Shown piece by piece: positions 44,656-54,745 of a stretch of 64,000 nt of DNA (the first letter of the stretch is position 1; each line of letters begins with the position of its first letter). A program made the translations under genes and the position numbers. This stretch comes from Chryseobacterium antibioticum (GTDB lineage: Bacteria; Bacteroidota; Bacteroidia; Flavobacteriales; Weeksellaceae), in contig NZ_JABBGI010000019.1 in assembly GCF_012927325.1 (NCBI RefSeq), positions 54,103 to 118,102 on the forward strand, read 5' to 3'. The notes under the pieces are model-generated. The model was not told the DNA's origin, did no database searches, and saw only the letters and a program-made list of their open reading frames with translations.

Positions 44656-46074
44656 TTAACATTCAGGAACGTTTACCGCAATAGCAAGTCCGCCTTCTGA
44701 CGTTTCTTTAAAGCGGTCACTCATTGATAAAGCCGTTTCCCACATGGTTTGGATCACTTCATCTAAGGTTACTTTCGCTTTGGCAGGATCACTTTCCAAT
44801 GCAATATTAGCCGCTGTGATCGCCTTCATAGCGCCCATTGTATTCCTTTCAATACATGGAATCTGCACCAATCCTTTGATAGGGTCACAGGTAAGTCCAA
44901 GGTGATGTTCCATGGCAATTTCTGCCGCCATCAGAACCTGACCAATACTTCCTCCTAAAATTTCTGTTAATCCGGCTGCTGCCATCGCTGATGAAACTCC
45001 GATTTCAGCCTGACATCCGCCCATCGCAGCAGAAATGGTTGCATTTTTCTTGAATAAAGTTCCAATTTCTCCGGCAACCAGTAAAAATCTTACGATATCA
45101 TCTTCACTGATACATTCTGTAAATGCCTGCGAATACATTAAAACTGCCGGAATAACACCGCTGGCTCCATTGGTAGGCGCCGTGATGATCCTTCCGAAAC
45201 TCGCGTTTTCTTCGTTCACAGCCAAAGCAAAACACGCAATCCATTTGTTGATATTGGTAAAGTTCTCTTCTGCATCAACTACCAGCTTAAACCATTCGTC
45301 GATATTCTTATAGATTTTATCTCCTAACAGTTTTCTATTGATTCCGGCTGCCCTTCTGGTGACATTTAAACCTCCGGGAAGGATGCCTTCTTTATTAACG
45401 CCTTTGTAGATGCATTCTTTAATATTTGCCCAGATATTCAGTGCTTCCTGCCTGGTTTCTTCCTGAGATCTCCAGCTTTCTTCATTGATCAGAATAAGAT
45501 CTGAAAATCTTTTAAATCCTAGTTTTTCACAGTATTTTATAATATCTGAACCGTGATGACAAGGATAAAGCGTTCTCACACACTGTTTTTCTATAGAATT
45601 TTTTTCCTGGCTTGCTATAAAGCCACCCCCTACAGAATAAAAATCCTGAACCAGCTCGGTTCCATCTTCAAAAACAGCCTTAAAGATCATTCCGTTAGGA
45701 TGGAAATCAAGGGATTTTTGCATATTTAAAACCAAATGGTACCCGTAGACAAAAGGAATTTCTTTCTCTCCACCCAGGTTAATGATCTGGTCCTTTTTGA
45801 TCTTCTCTATCTTTTCATCAATTTTTGAAGTATTGATGGTTTTAAAATCTTCGCCATTCAGCCCAAGCATTCCGGCAATATCCGTCCCGTGTCCTATTCC
45901 GGTTTTAGCTAAAGACCCGAAAAATTCAAGGAAAACCTCCTTCACTTCTGCGATGGATTTTTCCCTTTTTATAATTCTGATAAATGCAGAAGCTGCATTC
46001 CAGGGTCCCATTGTGTGTGAACTGGAAGGGCCTATTCCTACTTTAATAATCTCAAAAACCGATATTGATTCCAT
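44656..46074 (-). CDS. sdaA: L-serine ammonia-lyase (iron-sulfur type)
   Basis: Converts L-serine to pyruvate and ammonia. 472 residues from MESISVFEIIKVGIGPSSSHTMGPW, which is the family start; a longer frame of 32 codons upstream is rejected because a -7 box (TATCTTTG, 46109-46102) lies inside it. Cluster Cys residues appear in GGCQAEIG, LTCDPIKG and IPCIERN. The NGASGVIP and GPSSSHT motifs are typical of the single-chain enzyme. Confidence 0.95.
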   Translation of the reverse strand: MESISVFEIIKVGIGPSSSHTMGPWNAASAFIRIIKREKSIAEVKEVFLEFFGSLAKTGIGHGTDIAGMLGLNGEDFKTINTSKIDEKIEKIKKDQIINLGGEKEIPFVYGYHLVLNMQKSLDFHPNGMIFKAVFEDGTELVQDFYSVGGGFIASQEKNSIEKQCVRTLYPCHHGSDIIKYCEKLGFKRFSDLILINEESWRSQEETRQEALNIWANIKECIYKGVNKEGILPGGLNVTRRAAGINRKLLGDKIYKNIDEWFKLVVDAEENFTNINKWIACFALAVNEENASFGRIITAPTNGASGVIPAVLMYSQAFTECISEDDIVRFLLVAGEIGTLFKKNATISAAMGGCQAEIGVSSAMAAAGLTEILGGSIGQVLMAAEIAMEHHLGLTCDPIKGLVQIPCIERNTMGAMKAITAANIALESDPAKAKVTLDEVIQTMWETALSMSDRFKETSEGGLAIAVNVPEC

Positions 46075-46101
46075 AGATAATTCTTCATTTTCCTCGAACA
46101 A

Positions 46102-46109
46102 CAAAGATA
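46102..46109 (-). promoter_or_regulatory. Putative -7 box of sdaA
   Basis: TATCTTTG on the minus strand, 27 nt before the chosen start codon. Confidence 0.5.
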
Positions 46110-46266
46110 CATGATAAATCCCAATAAAAGCACCCCAGGATCTTAGAATTAACACCACCTCACACATCATCGGATGCCTTTATAATAAGTATCTTTGTAA
46201 ATTAGCTGATCCAGTGTTGTCTTCTAAACCTGTTATATAAGTTATCTCTCCTTTTAATCAATTTGA

Positions 46267-46845
46267 ATGGAAACATTAATTAAGAATATTTTACAGCATG
46301 TCCGGCTAAGTCCGGAAGAAATTGTCATTTTTAAAAATTTCTGGACAGAAAAAACATTGGAAAAAGGTGAGTTTCTTTTAAGAAACGGAGAAACCTGCCG
46401 TTATGACAGCTATATTGTCTCAGGGGTTTTAAAAGCCTTTTGCATCAATTCAGAAAACGGAAATGAGGAGATCCTTTTCTTAGCTATTGACGATTGGTGG
46501 GCAACCGATATCTCCAGCTTTTCCAAACAAAAAGCTTCCATTTACAATATACAGGCCGTAGAAAAAACAAACCTTTTACAGATCGGTCATCAGTCTTTTC
46601 AAAAAATGCTACAGGAAATCCCTTCCCTGGAAAGATATTTCAGGATTATTTTAGAAAGTTATCTGGGAACTCTTGAGAAGAGAATTGTATTTAATAACAT
46701 GTACAAAGCTGAACAGAAGTATTATGATTTTCTCGATACCTATCCGGATATTGTATCCAGAGTTCCTCAATATTTAATTGCTTCCTATTTAGGTATATCA
46801 GCAGAATTTATAAGCAGAATCCGGAAAAAAAATAAATCCTCTTGA
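46267..46845 (+). CDS. Crp/Fnr-family transcriptional regulator
   Basis: 192 residues. A cyclic-nucleotide-binding-like beta-roll at about 15-125 (GEFLLRNGETCRYDSYIVSGVLKAF) is followed by a helical C-terminus with QYLIASYLGISAEFISRIRKK, a helix-turn-helix. No Fnr-type Cys cluster is seen. It precedes a flavin reductase gene by 60 nt and may control it. Confidence 0.88.
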   Translation: METLIKNILQHVRLSPEEIVIFKNFWTEKTLEKGEFLLRNGETCRYDSYIVSGVLKAFCINSENGNEEILFLAIDDWWATDISSFSKQKASIYNIQAVEKTNLLQIGHQSFQKMLQEIPSLERYFRIILESYLGTLEKRIVFNNMYKAEQKYYDFLDTYPDIVSRVPQYLIASYLGISAEFISRIRKKNKSS

Positions 46846-46905
46846 ACTAGATCAATTTTTAAGGAATGAATAATCAGGAATTTTGTTGTTATAAAATTTA
46901 TAGTA

Positions 46906-47529
46906 ATGAAAGTATTGATTATTAACGCAAGTGTAAGAAATGAAAGATCTTACAGCCGAAAATTAACCCAAATTTTTGTTGAAAACTGGAAAACCAGATA
47001 TCCCGAAGATGTATTTACGTACAGAGAAACGGGCATTGACAGTATTCCCAATATTAACGAATCGTGGATTGCAGGAGCATTTAAAAAGCCTTCAGAGAGG
47101 ACAGAAGAAAACCAAAGGGCATTACAGCTAAGCAATGAGCTGGTCCAAGAGCTCAAAGAACATGATATCTATGTCATTGGAACTCCCATGTATAACTGGG
47201 CTGTTCCCAGTGGGCTAAAAGCTTATATAGACCAGGTGATGCGGATCAATGAAACCTGGAAATTCAGGTCAGGAGTTCCGGATGGCGACTACGTAGGTTT
47301 GCTTGAAAACAAAAAAGCATTTATATTATCTGCCCGGGGCGATACTGGATACGGAGAAAATGAAAAAAACGGGCATATCAATTTTCAAACAACCTATCTG
47401 AAACACATTTTCGGAATCATGGGAGTCAAAGATATGACCATTTTTTCATTAGATAACGAAGAGTTTGGGGGCGAAGTATTTGAAAAGTCAAAAAACAAGA
47501 TTTTCAACGCCATCCAATCTATCGAATAA
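46906..47529 (+). CDS. FMN-dependent NAD(P)H oxidoreductase (azoreductase-like)
   Basis: 207 residues, flavodoxin-like fold. FMN phosphate-binding N-terminus (LIINASVRNERSYS), then GTPMYNWAVPSGLKAYIDQVM, and AFILSARGDTGY. The family reduces quinones and azo compounds with NADH. It lies between the Crp-type regulator and a bidirectional hairpin. Confidence 0.88.
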   Translation: MKVLIINASVRNERSYSRKLTQIFVENWKTRYPEDVFTYRETGIDSIPNINESWIAGAFKKPSERTEENQRALQLSNELVQELKEHDIYVIGTPMYNWAVPSGLKAYIDQVMRINETWKFRSGVPDGDYVGLLENKKAFILSARGDTGYGENEKNGHINFQTTYLKHIFGIMGVKDMTIFSLDNEEFGGEVFEKSKNKIFNAIQSIE

Positions 47530-47565
47530 AATCGGGAAAACATCCTTTTAATTGAATATTCTAAT

Positions 47566-47604
47566 CAGGGCATTTGGCCTTATGTCTTATGCCCTGTTTT
47601 CTTT
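47566..47604 (+). terminator. Terminator of the azoreductase-like gene
   Basis: Stem CAGGGCAT / ATGCCCTG followed by TTTTCTTTT, in a convergent gap with the ammonium transporter gene. Confidence 0.8.
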
Positions 47605-47613
47605 TAGCAATCA

Positions 47614-48957
47614 TCACTTGAAACTCTCCTCATGCTGGGAAAGATCGAGGCCCATAGACTCTGCTTCTTCGGAAACTCTGAGGGTAATAATAGAATCTGT
47701 AATCTTATACAAAAGCAGAGAACCAAAGAAGGTAAAAACTGAAACAAGCATCAAAGCAATCATATGATGGGCAAAAACTTCAAATCCTCCATGAAGAAGA
47801 CTTGCATTTTCGCCATGAGCAAAAATCGCGGTAAGAATCATTCCCATAATCCCTCCTACTCCATGACAGGCAAATACATCCAGTGTATCATCTATTTTTT
47901 TCAACGCTTTCCAGTTCATCATTAGATTAGAAACAATAGCCGCTGCAAATCCTATAAAAAGGCTTTCCGGAATGGTGACAAAACCACAGGCAGGAGTAAT
48001 CGCCACGAGACCAACTACAGCGCCAATACAGGCTCCCAATGCAGAAACACTTCTTCCGTTGATTCTGTCAAAAAAGATCCATGTCATCATAGCAGAAGCT
48101 GAGGCAATAGTTGTGGTTCCAAAAGCCATAGCTGCCGATGCATTTGCGCTTAGGGCAGAACCTGCATTAAACCCAAACCATCCGAACCAAAGCATTCCGG
48201 TTCCTAAAAGGACATAAGGAATATTAGACGGTTCATGATGAGGATTTTTCCTGTTTCCCAAAACCAAAGCACCAGCTAAAGCCGCAAAACCTGCACTCAT
48301 GTGGACGACAGTTCCACCCGCAAAATCCTTTACGCCAAAATATTTATTCAAAAGTCCGTCAGGATGCCATACCATATGACAAAGTGGGGTATAGATAAAA
48401 ATGCTGAAAAGCACCATGAACAGAAGATAAGAGATAAAACGTACCCGCTCGGCAAAAGAACCCGTAATCAATGCAGGCGTAATGACGGCAAACTTCATCT
48501 GGAAAAGGGCAAAAAGAACAAACGGAATGGTAGAAGCCATCATTTTATGAGGCAGTGCACCTACATGACTAAAAAACGGATAACTTAACGGGTTCCCGAT
48601 GATCCCATAATGCACTCCATCGACCTCAAAACCTAAAGAATCTCCAAATGATAATGAAAATCCAACCACGACCCACAAAATTGAAATAACCCCGAGCGCA
48701 ATAAAGCTCTGCAGCATCGTGGAAATTACATTTTTCTTCCCTACCATTCCTCCGTAAAAGAAGGACAGTCCGGGGGTCATCAGGAGTACAAGGCCAGCTG
48801 CAGCAAGAATCCATGCGACATCTGCACCTACGATTTTATCTTCACTGAGAAAGTCTCCCGTGTTGGGAAGGTCAGCCACCGGGCTCCAGAATAATCCTCC
48901 GAATGCCACAAGGGTGATGACTGAGAATGAAACAATCCATTTTAAACCAATTTTCAT
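47614..48957 (-). CDS. amt: Ammonium transporter
   Basis: Conducts ammonium across the inner membrane. About 447 residues from MKIGLKWIV; an ATG eight codons earlier is less likely. Eleven to twelve membrane segments. Conserved segments: FFYGGMVGKKNVISTM, CHMVWHPDG, FAGGTVVHMSAGFAALAGAL, and DVFACHGVGGIMGMIL holding pore His. No glnK-like gene is adjacent. Confidence 0.93.
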   Translation of the reverse strand: MKIGLKWIVSFSVITLVAFGGLFWSPVADLPNTGDFLSEDKIVGADVAWILAAAGLVLLMTPGLSFFYGGMVGKKNVISTMLQSFIALGVISILWVVVGFSLSFGDSLGFEVDGVHYGIIGNPLSYPFFSHVGALPHKMMASTIPFVLFALFQMKFAVITPALITGSFAERVRFISYLLFMVLFSIFIYTPLCHMVWHPDGLLNKYFGVKDFAGGTVVHMSAGFAALAGALVLGNRKNPHHEPSNIPYVLLGTGMLWFGWFGFNAGSALSANASAAMAFGTTTIASASAMMTWIFFDRINGRSVSALGACIGAVVGLVAITPACGFVTIPESLFIGFAAAIVSNLMMNWKALKKIDDTLDVFACHGVGGIMGMILTAIFAHGENASLLHGGFEVFAHHMIALMLVSVFTFFGSLLLYKITDSIITLRVSEEAESMGLDLSQHEESFK

Positions 48958-49063
48958 AAAATTTATATTTAACCCTATCAAAATTAAATATAAATTTTAT
49001 AAAAACATATATTTTTAAATTTTAACCCCTAAAAAATTACATTAATTTTGAATTAATTTAATT

Positions 49064-49705
49064 TTAAACAAAAACCTCCTTCAGTATTTTGGAAACTTCT
49101 TTGTGTTTTGTGGCCGGAAACAGATGCGTCCCTCCTTTGATGACATAATCCGGTTTTGAATATTTAATAGGAAATACAATATCTTTATCACCTAATATCT
49201 GGATCACCTCCGGAATTTCGTCAAATTTCCATTCGGAAACCTTTTCCACAGACCATTTCAGGTAGTATGGATCTCTGACTTTGAAGTACTGAAGAACTTT
49301 TGGATTTTTCGGATCAAACAATTTTCTCACTACAGCATATACATTCGCAGCTTTGTCATTGAACATCCCTGTAGGAAGTATTCTTGGAATTTTTGTAATC
49401 TCCCCTGTCCTGATAAATTTAGATTTTTCTTTATCCGACTTAATGCTACCCATGATGACCACTTTCTCGGCAGGCTTCAGCTTATTGATCTCCTGAACCA
49501 TAATCCCTCCAAAAGAATATCCCAGCAGGCTGAATGGCTCAGAAACGTCTACTTTCTCTGCCATTCTCTCAACATAGGAATAAAAGGGCTCATTTTTCTC
49601 GGGAATAAGCCAATCTATAAAAATCAATTCACAGGTCTCGGGGAATTTCAGTCTTTCTAAAACTTTAAAGTCTGCTCCTAGACCGCTTACTACATAAATT
49701 TTCAT
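49064..49705 (-). CDS. Alpha/beta hydrolase
   Basis: 213 residues, cytoplasmic. Nucleophile Ser in LLGYSFGGIMVQEI (about 88), a conserved GSIKSDKEKS turn, and a C-terminal GDKDIVFP plus GGTHLFP, likely containing the Asp and His of the triad. The substrate is unknown. It lies 106 nt after the amt gene on the same strand. Confidence 0.85.
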   Translation of the reverse strand: MKIYVVSGLGADFKVLERLKFPETCELIFIDWLIPEKNEPFYSYVERMAEKVDVSEPFSLLGYSFGGIMVQEINKLKPAEKVVIMGSIKSDKEKSKFIRTGEITKIPRILPTGMFNDKAANVYAVVRKLFDPKNPKVLQYFKVRDPYYLKWSVEKVSEWKFDEIPEVIQILGDKDIVFPIKYSKPDYVIKGGTHLFPATKHKEVSKILKEVFV

Positions 49706-49979
49706 AGTACTAATTTAGGAAAAACATGGTAAAAGATGCAGATTAAATTTAGGGGTTTATAAACTATTGAGAAGATTGAAGATTTTATAAGATGAAGATG
49801 GGTCCCCATCTTAAGTGGATTCTTTTTTTTCACGCAAAGATTTAATGCTTTACTCTCTATAAAAGGAAAGCAAAAGGTTGCGGCTGCGCCGCTGACTAAG
49901 CTAACGATCAAATGCATGGACATAAAAAATGGGCAGTTTATAAAAACCGCCCATTGTATTATTTGATAGTATATTTTAC
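49706..49979. other. Intergenic region with repeat-like phrases and a terminator
   Basis: A repeat-like stretch (about 49800-49915, with TTTCACGCAAAGATTTAATG and AGGTTGCGGCTGCGCCGCTG) has no gene. A minus-strand terminator for the YceI gene lies at 49924-49955: stem AATGGGC...GCCCATT with a T-run. Confidence 0.45.
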
Positions 49980-50609
49980 TTATTTCTTTTTCTTCACAGG
50001 AACTCTGTTGTCATTATCCAGTTTTTCTGTAGAAACTTTGAACTGGAAATCTATTTCGTCCTTGATGAAGTAATCTTTCAGTGAAGACTGGTAGAATACT
50101 TTGAAGTCTCTTCTGTTTAGAGAGAACTTAGCAGATTCAATCACTACTGTAAACTGAGTTACATAAGCATTCGCCGGGAAAGTGATTGTTTTTCTTACCC
50201 CTTTGATGGTAATATCACCATAAATCGTAGAATTGTACTCACTGTTTGCTAAAGGAATAATTTTAGTCAAGTGGAATTTCGCGATCGGGAATTTTTTAAC
50301 CTCAAAGAAATTGGTACTTTTCAGCTCGTTGGTAAGCTTGATCTGATCTTCTTCAGAAATATCTCCCGCCATCATGCTTCTCATATCTATAACAAACTCT
50401 CCGTCTACCAGAACCGTTTTATCGAAATTGAATTTTCCGCTTTTCAGCTTTACAGTCCCTGAATGCGAAGAAGCCTCAGTTTTAACGACTTTATATCCCC
50501 ACCACCTGATCTCTGATGAAGTCACTTTTGAAACCTTATCAAATTTCTTCTGTGCAGAAACAAATGATATGCTTACACACATCATAGCAAACAATAGTAA
50601 TCTTTTCAT
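49980..50609 (-). CDS. YceI-family periplasmic protein (copy 1)
   Basis: 209 residues. Signal peptide (1-19, ends SAQ), then a lipocalin-like YceI fold: SEIRWWGYKVVKTEASSHSG, LKSGKFNFD, TVVIESAKFSLNRRDFKVFY. The family binds isoprenoid-like lipids; the ligand here is unknown. It has a sister gene upstream with the same layout and the two are separated by a terminator. Confidence 0.88.
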   Translation of the reverse strand: MKRLLLFAMMCVSISFVSAQKKFDKVSKVTSSEIRWWGYKVVKTEASSHSGTVKLKSGKFNFDKTVLVDGEFVIDMRSMMAGDISEEDQIKLTNELKSTNFFEVKKFPIAKFHLTKIIPLANSEYNSTIYGDITIKGVRKTITFPANAYVTQFTVVIESAKFSLNRRDFKVFYQSSLKDYFIKDEIDFQFKVSTEKLDNDNRVPVKKKK

Positions 50610-50635
50610 TCTTTTTTATTTACAATTCAACAAAA

Positions 50636-50666
50636 ATAAAAAAAAGTGTAGAACTTCTACACTTTT
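50636..50666 (-). terminator. Terminator of YceI copy 2
   Basis: Stem AAAAGTGTAGAA / TTCTACACTTTT with a T-run on the minus strand, 22 nt after the stop codon. Confidence 0.85.
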
Positions 50667-50687
50667 AACAATCTTTTTTTGATTAAA

Positions 50688-51254
50688 TTATTTAGCAGTT
50701 ACCTTTACAAGCATTTCGATGTCATCTTTCACAAAAACATCCTGCATGGTAGATTTGTAAGCAACATCAAATTTTTGTCTGTCGAAAGCGAATTTCTCAG
50801 AAACCAAGCTTACGACTCCTTTGCTGTAAGCAATCTTTGCAGGGAAAGTAATTGGGCTTGTTTTTCCTTTAACCGTAAGGTTTCCTGTTACTAACGAGTT
50901 GTAAATCTTATCGCTGTTTTTCTTTACAGAAGTGATTTTGAAAGAAGCAGTAGGGAATTTCTCAACTTCAAAGAAGTCACCGTTCTTAAGGTGCCCGTTT
51001 AATTTCTGCTGATATTCTCCTGAAAGATCAGTTGCATTGATAGAAGTCATATCCAATACAAAGCTTCCTCCCACCAGGTTATTTCCTTTCATGATCATAT
51101 CTCCTGATTTTACTTTTACAGTACCGTCATGAGAACTTGCTTCAGATTTTGCTACTTTGTATCCCCACCAGTGAACATCAGACGCTACTACTTTTTTTGA
51201 CTGTCCGAATGCCAAACCGCTGGCAACAACTGCTAATAAGAATATTTTTTTCAT
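50688..51254 (-). CDS. YceI-family periplasmic protein (copy 2)
   Basis: 188 residues. Signal peptide (1-17, ends AFGQS), then SDVHWWGYKVAKSEASSHDGTV, nearly the same opening motif as copy 1, so the pair is a tandem duplication. A -7 box TACATTTG (51293-51286) gives it its own promoter. Both copies end in similar KDEIDFQFKV/KDDIEMLVKV strands. Confidence 0.88.
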   Translation of the reverse strand: MKKIFLLAVVASGLAFGQSKKVVASDVHWWGYKVAKSEASSHDGTVKVKSGDMIMKGNNLVGGSFVLDMTSINATDLSGEYQQKLNGHLKNGDFFEVEKFPTASFKITSVKKNSDKIYNSLVTGNLTVKGKTSPITFPAKIAYSKGVVSLVSEKFAFDRQKFDVAYKSTMQDVFVKDDIEMLVKVTAK

Positions 51255-51285
51255 TTGAATAAAGTTATTTACTTGTTTAATGCTG

Positions 51286-51293
51286 CAAATGTA
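51286..51293 (-). promoter_or_regulatory. Putative -7 box of YceI copy 2
   Basis: TACATTTG, 31 nt before the start codon on the minus strand; the -33 element is weak. Confidence 0.45.
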
Positions 51294-51365
51294 ACCAACT
51301 TATCCGATAGATTTCATTGATGTATATCAATTAAAACAATTATTTTTATGAATAATGTCATTCCA

Positions 51366-51394
51366 TAAAAAAACTCCGAAGCTTTCGGAGTTTT
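51366..51394 (-). terminator. Terminator of the glucokinase gene
   Basis: Stem AAAACTCCGAA / TTCGGAGTTTT with a T-run on the minus strand. Confidence 0.88.
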
Positions 51395-51399
51395 GTATT

Positions 51400-52449
51400 T
51401 TAATTTTGATAGTAAGCAGTGTATAATGCGGCGCCTTTTAATGCCGTATGGTTTTGTTTAACCAGATAGATCGGCGTACTTTTAAGCATTTCCTCCATCT
51501 TATCGCTTATCTTAAACTTATCATAGAATTTTCCTTTGTCGATATATTCTCTGATGGTCTGTGGAATATCTCCTGAAATCAATAATCCTCCGGTAGCTTT
51601 AAGCTTTAACACAAGGTTGTTCGCTTCTCTTGCCAGGAATTCTATGAAAGTATCTAAAGCAATTTTACAGATCAATACATCTTCTTCTACAGCAGCTTTG
51701 TAAATCTCCTGAACAAAATTCCCTCCAGAAATACGTTCTGCCAACCATTCCGGCTCAGGATGTCTTTTTACATCTCTTAAGAATCTGTAGATATTGAAAA
51801 GACCTGTTTTAGACAGTACACTTTCCCAGCTTACAATACCGTAGATATTGTTTAAGAACTGATAAAATTCTACCTCAACATTCGTTCTCGGTGAGAATTC
51901 TGAATGTCCGCCTTCCGTTGCAAAAGGTCTCAGGTATTTTCCATCGAAGAAATATCCGGCTTCACCCAGTCCGTTTCCGGGTGCCAGGATTGCTACATTT
52001 CCTTTTTCAAGATGACCACTGGTATAGATTGGGTCCAAATCGTTGTCTTCAAGAAGTGCCATTCCGTAAGCAGAAGCTTCAAGGTCGTTCAGCATATCTC
52101 CTTTCTCAAACCCGAAATCTCTGGTATATTCTTCAATATTTAAGTCCCACCCCAGTCTTGCAGGGCTACTTTTCCCATCAATCACAGGTCCTGGTACGGC
52201 CATTGACAAACGTTTTACATTTTCCAGCTGATTATCCTGAATGAATTTTTTTAATATATCAGAAAATGATGCATAGTCTTTCGTACTATATTCATTCTGA
52301 ATTTTTATCTCAAGACCTCCGTTACTGGAAACAAAATAGCCTAAGATGGTTATATCTTCACGGAGACTCGCCCCAATGATAGTAACATTATCATTATTAC
52401 TGTTCTCTACTCCTGGTAAATAAAGCGGAAATTTTGGATTCAAAATCAT
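51400..52449 (-). CDS. glk: Glucokinase (Glk family)
   Basis: Phosphorylates glucose with ATP. About 349 residues from MILNPKFPL (a start six codons upstream is possible). Conserved segments are LAPGNGLGEAGYFF, RPFATEGGHSEFSPR, LNDLEASAYGM and a C-terminal LISGDIPQTI. The family is the PF02685 kind rather than ROK. It has its own terminator. Confidence 0.88.
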   Translation of the reverse strand: MILNPKFPLYLPGVENSNNDNVTIIGASLREDITILGYFVSSNGGLEIKIQNEYSTKDYASFSDILKKFIQDNQLENVKRLSMAVPGPVIDGKSSPARLGWDLNIEEYTRDFGFEKGDMLNDLEASAYGMALLEDNDLDPIYTSGHLEKGNVAILAPGNGLGEAGYFFDGKYLRPFATEGGHSEFSPRTNVEVEFYQFLNNIYGIVSWESVLSKTGLFNIYRFLRDVKRHPEPEWLAERISGGNFVQEIYKAAVEEDVLICKIALDTFIEFLAREANNLVLKLKATGGLLISGDIPQTIREYIDKGKFYDKFKISDKMEEMLKSTPIYLVKQNHTALKGAALYTAYYQN

Positions 52450-52563
52450 AACCTCAAATTTTATCAAATATAATAATAGTTTTCGTAAATCCTGCAGGGA
52501 AGCAAAAAACCTTTTTATTTTAATAAAAAGGTTTGGCTAATAATTGTTTATATATAAATCTTA

Positions 52564-53127
52564 CTACTTTCCTAATGGAATATTGTATCCGAAACCAAGT
52601 CCGATATTCCCCACATTGTAGTCCTGTCCGGCGATATCACCTTTATCTCCTACAAAAACTTTTTGGTATTGTACGAAGAAATTCCAGTCTCTGTTGTGAT
52701 ATCCGATCTCCGGCTTGATGTAGAAACCCCCGTCCGGTCTGTCAGCAGAACTGTTGGAAGCTACTTTTTCATTTCCTACCAGGAATCCATATCCTAAGTC
52801 TGTTCCAAAATAGAAACCAGTCTGTTTAGGATAGATTCTAATTAAAGCCCCTACAGGAACTACCCCTACATCATTGTTATCATAACCGTTGTTACTTTTT
52901 CCAAAATAATGAGTATATCCTGTTGCAATACCTAATCCAAATCCCGGAGTAATCAAATTCTGATAAGATACATCTACACCTGCAGCTGCGGAAAGATTAT
53001 CTGCGGGAACTGCTAAACCAACATTGGCGCCAACTTTGATCATATTGTTCATCTTTGAGCTTTGCGCGCTTACGATACCTGCTGTTAAGATTCCAGCCAG
53101 TAATATTGTTTGTTTTAACATTTTCAT
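52564..53127 (-). CDS. Outer-membrane beta-barrel protein
   Basis: 187 residues from MKMLKQTILLAG. Signal peptide (1-20, ends VSAQ). The mature part is composed of alternating hydrophobic strands (VGANVGLAVPADN, GIATGYTHYFG, IGLGFGYNIP), typical of small 8-stranded barrels. Cargo or role unknown. The start inside a longer frame is chosen from the signal peptide. Confidence 0.8.
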   Translation of the reverse strand: MKMLKQTILLAGILTAGIVSAQSSKMNNMIKVGANVGLAVPADNLSAAAGVDVSYQNLITPGFGLGIATGYTHYFGKSNNGYDNNDVGVVPVGALIRIYPKQTGFYFGTDLGYGFLVGNEKVASNSSADRPDGGFYIKPEIGYHNRDWNFFVQYQKVFVGDKGDIAGQDYNVGNIGLGFGYNIPLGK

Positions 53128-53365
53128 AACTCTAATTTTAAATTTTACTAATCGAATAAGCTGTAAAAATCGTGCCAAGGAAGGCATTTTTTTTGATTTT
53201 AACACTCAAAAAAAATACAAAACAATGATTATCAGTATGTTAATTTATATTAAAATTAAATGATTGTTTAAGTTAAATCTTAAAATTAATAATATAACGA
53301 ATTCTTAACCGTTATGATTTTAACCTTTCTATTTCTACGTCATCAAAAAATTAAATTCTCTCAAC

Positions 53366-54745
53366 ATGGCCGATTCACTCTTACATCATAAACATCTTCT
53401 TTGGCGTGCCGGTTTCGGAGCCGGAATCAACCAGATCGGTGATCTGAAAAACAAGACCACAAAAACGCTGGTGAATGAATTGTTTAAAGAAGAAAGCTTT
53501 ACAGAAATCAACTATGATACGCCTGATGTTCCCATTTCAGATGATATGATGGACAGCAGAACGCCGGCTGAAAAGAAAAAGGAAATGCAGCGGATCATCA
53601 GGGAACAAAGCAATGAACTGAACCTGAATTTTCTGAATCAGATGGTGAACAGTAAAGATCAGCTGAGAGAGAAGATAGCCTTTTTCTGGCACGGACATTT
53701 TGCATCGAGAGTCAACAATTCAAAATTCAGCAAACAGCTTCTTCATACTATAAGGAGGAATGCTTTAGGAAATTTTAAAGACCTTCTCTTTGAGGTAAGT
53801 CAGTCTCCCGCCATGCTGAATTTCCTGAATAATCAACAGAATAAAAAGGATCATCCCAATGAAAATTTTGCCCGCGAAGTCATGGAATTATTTACGATGG
53901 GCAGGGGAAATTATACAGAAAAAGACATTAGGGAAGGCGCAAGAGCATTTACCGGTTGGGGTTATGATAAGGAAGGTAATTTTAAGGAAAGAAAAAACCT
54001 TCACGATGACGGAACCAAAACATTTCTGGGAAAAACAGGAAATTTCACAGGAACGGATATTTTAAATATCATCCTTGAACAGAAAGCAACCGCTACGTTT
54101 ATTACCACCAAAATATATAAGTTTTTCGTTAATGAAAAGGTAGATAACAATATTATAGAACAATTGAGCACAGATTTCTATAAATCGGGATATGATCTCA
54201 AAAAACTCATGAACGACATATTTTCAAGCTCATGGTTCTATGATCAAAAGAATATCGGAAACAGAATAAAATCCCCGATAGAACTGATGGCTGGAATGAT
54301 GCGGATGCTTCCTATGAACATTCAAAACCCTGAAAACCTCATCGTTTATCAGAAACTGCTTGGCCAGATGCTTCTCTACCCACCCAACGTCGCCGGATGG
54401 CCCAACGGAAAGTCGTGGATAGACAGTTCTACCTTGATGGTGAGGCTTCAGATTCCGCAGATATGGTCCGGATTGCGACCTTTGGAATACAGTCCGCGTC
54501 AGGACGACGACATCGACATGGGAATGAAATCCCGTGAAACAGCTATGAACAAATCGTTTAAAAATCCCAATATCACGATTGACTGGAGCAGACTGGAAAA
54601 GGTCTTCGCAGATAAAAACTGTGAAGATTACCTCATCCAGAATATGAAAACCCTGGATATGGATTCTGTGAAGAACTTTTCAGATAAGAGTATTAAAATG
54701 AATATTATTAATTTGATGTCTACGCCGGAATATCAGTTGTGCTAG
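53366..54745 (+). CDS. DUF1800 family protein
   Basis: 459 residues, mostly helical. It begins HHKHLLWRAGFGAGINQIGDL and holds FFWHGHFASRVNNSK, ENFAREVMELFTMGRGNYTE, and PPNVAGWPNGKSWID, all typical of DUF1800. No clear signal peptide. The family is normally encoded next to a DUF1501 gene, as here; its function is not established. Confidence 0.9.
   Translation: MADSLLHHKHLLWRAGFGAGINQIGDLKNKTTKTLVNELFKEESFTEINYDTPDVPISDDMMDSRTPAEKKKEMQRIIREQSNELNLNFLNQMVNSKDQLREKIAFFWHGHFASRVNNSKFSKQLLHTIRRNALGNFKDLLFEVSQSPAMLNFLNNQQNKKDHPNENFAREVMELFTMGRGNYTEKDIREGARAFTGWGYDKEGNFKERKNLHDDGTKTFLGKTGNFTGTDILNIILEQKATATFITTKIYKFFVNEKVDNNIIEQLSTDFYKSGYDLKKLMNDIFSSSWFYDQKNIGNRIKSPIELMAGMMRMLPMNIQNPENLIVYQKLLGQMLLYPPNVAGWPNGKSWIDSSTLMVRLQIPQIWSGLRPLEYSPRQDDDIDMGMKSRETAMNKSFKNPNITIDWSRLEKVFADKNCEDYLIQNMKTLDMDSVKNFSDKSIKMNIINLMSTPEYQLC

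Noticed and set aside
46075..46170. Upstream start for sdaA
   Set aside because: The -7 box lies inside it and the family N-terminus begins at 46074.
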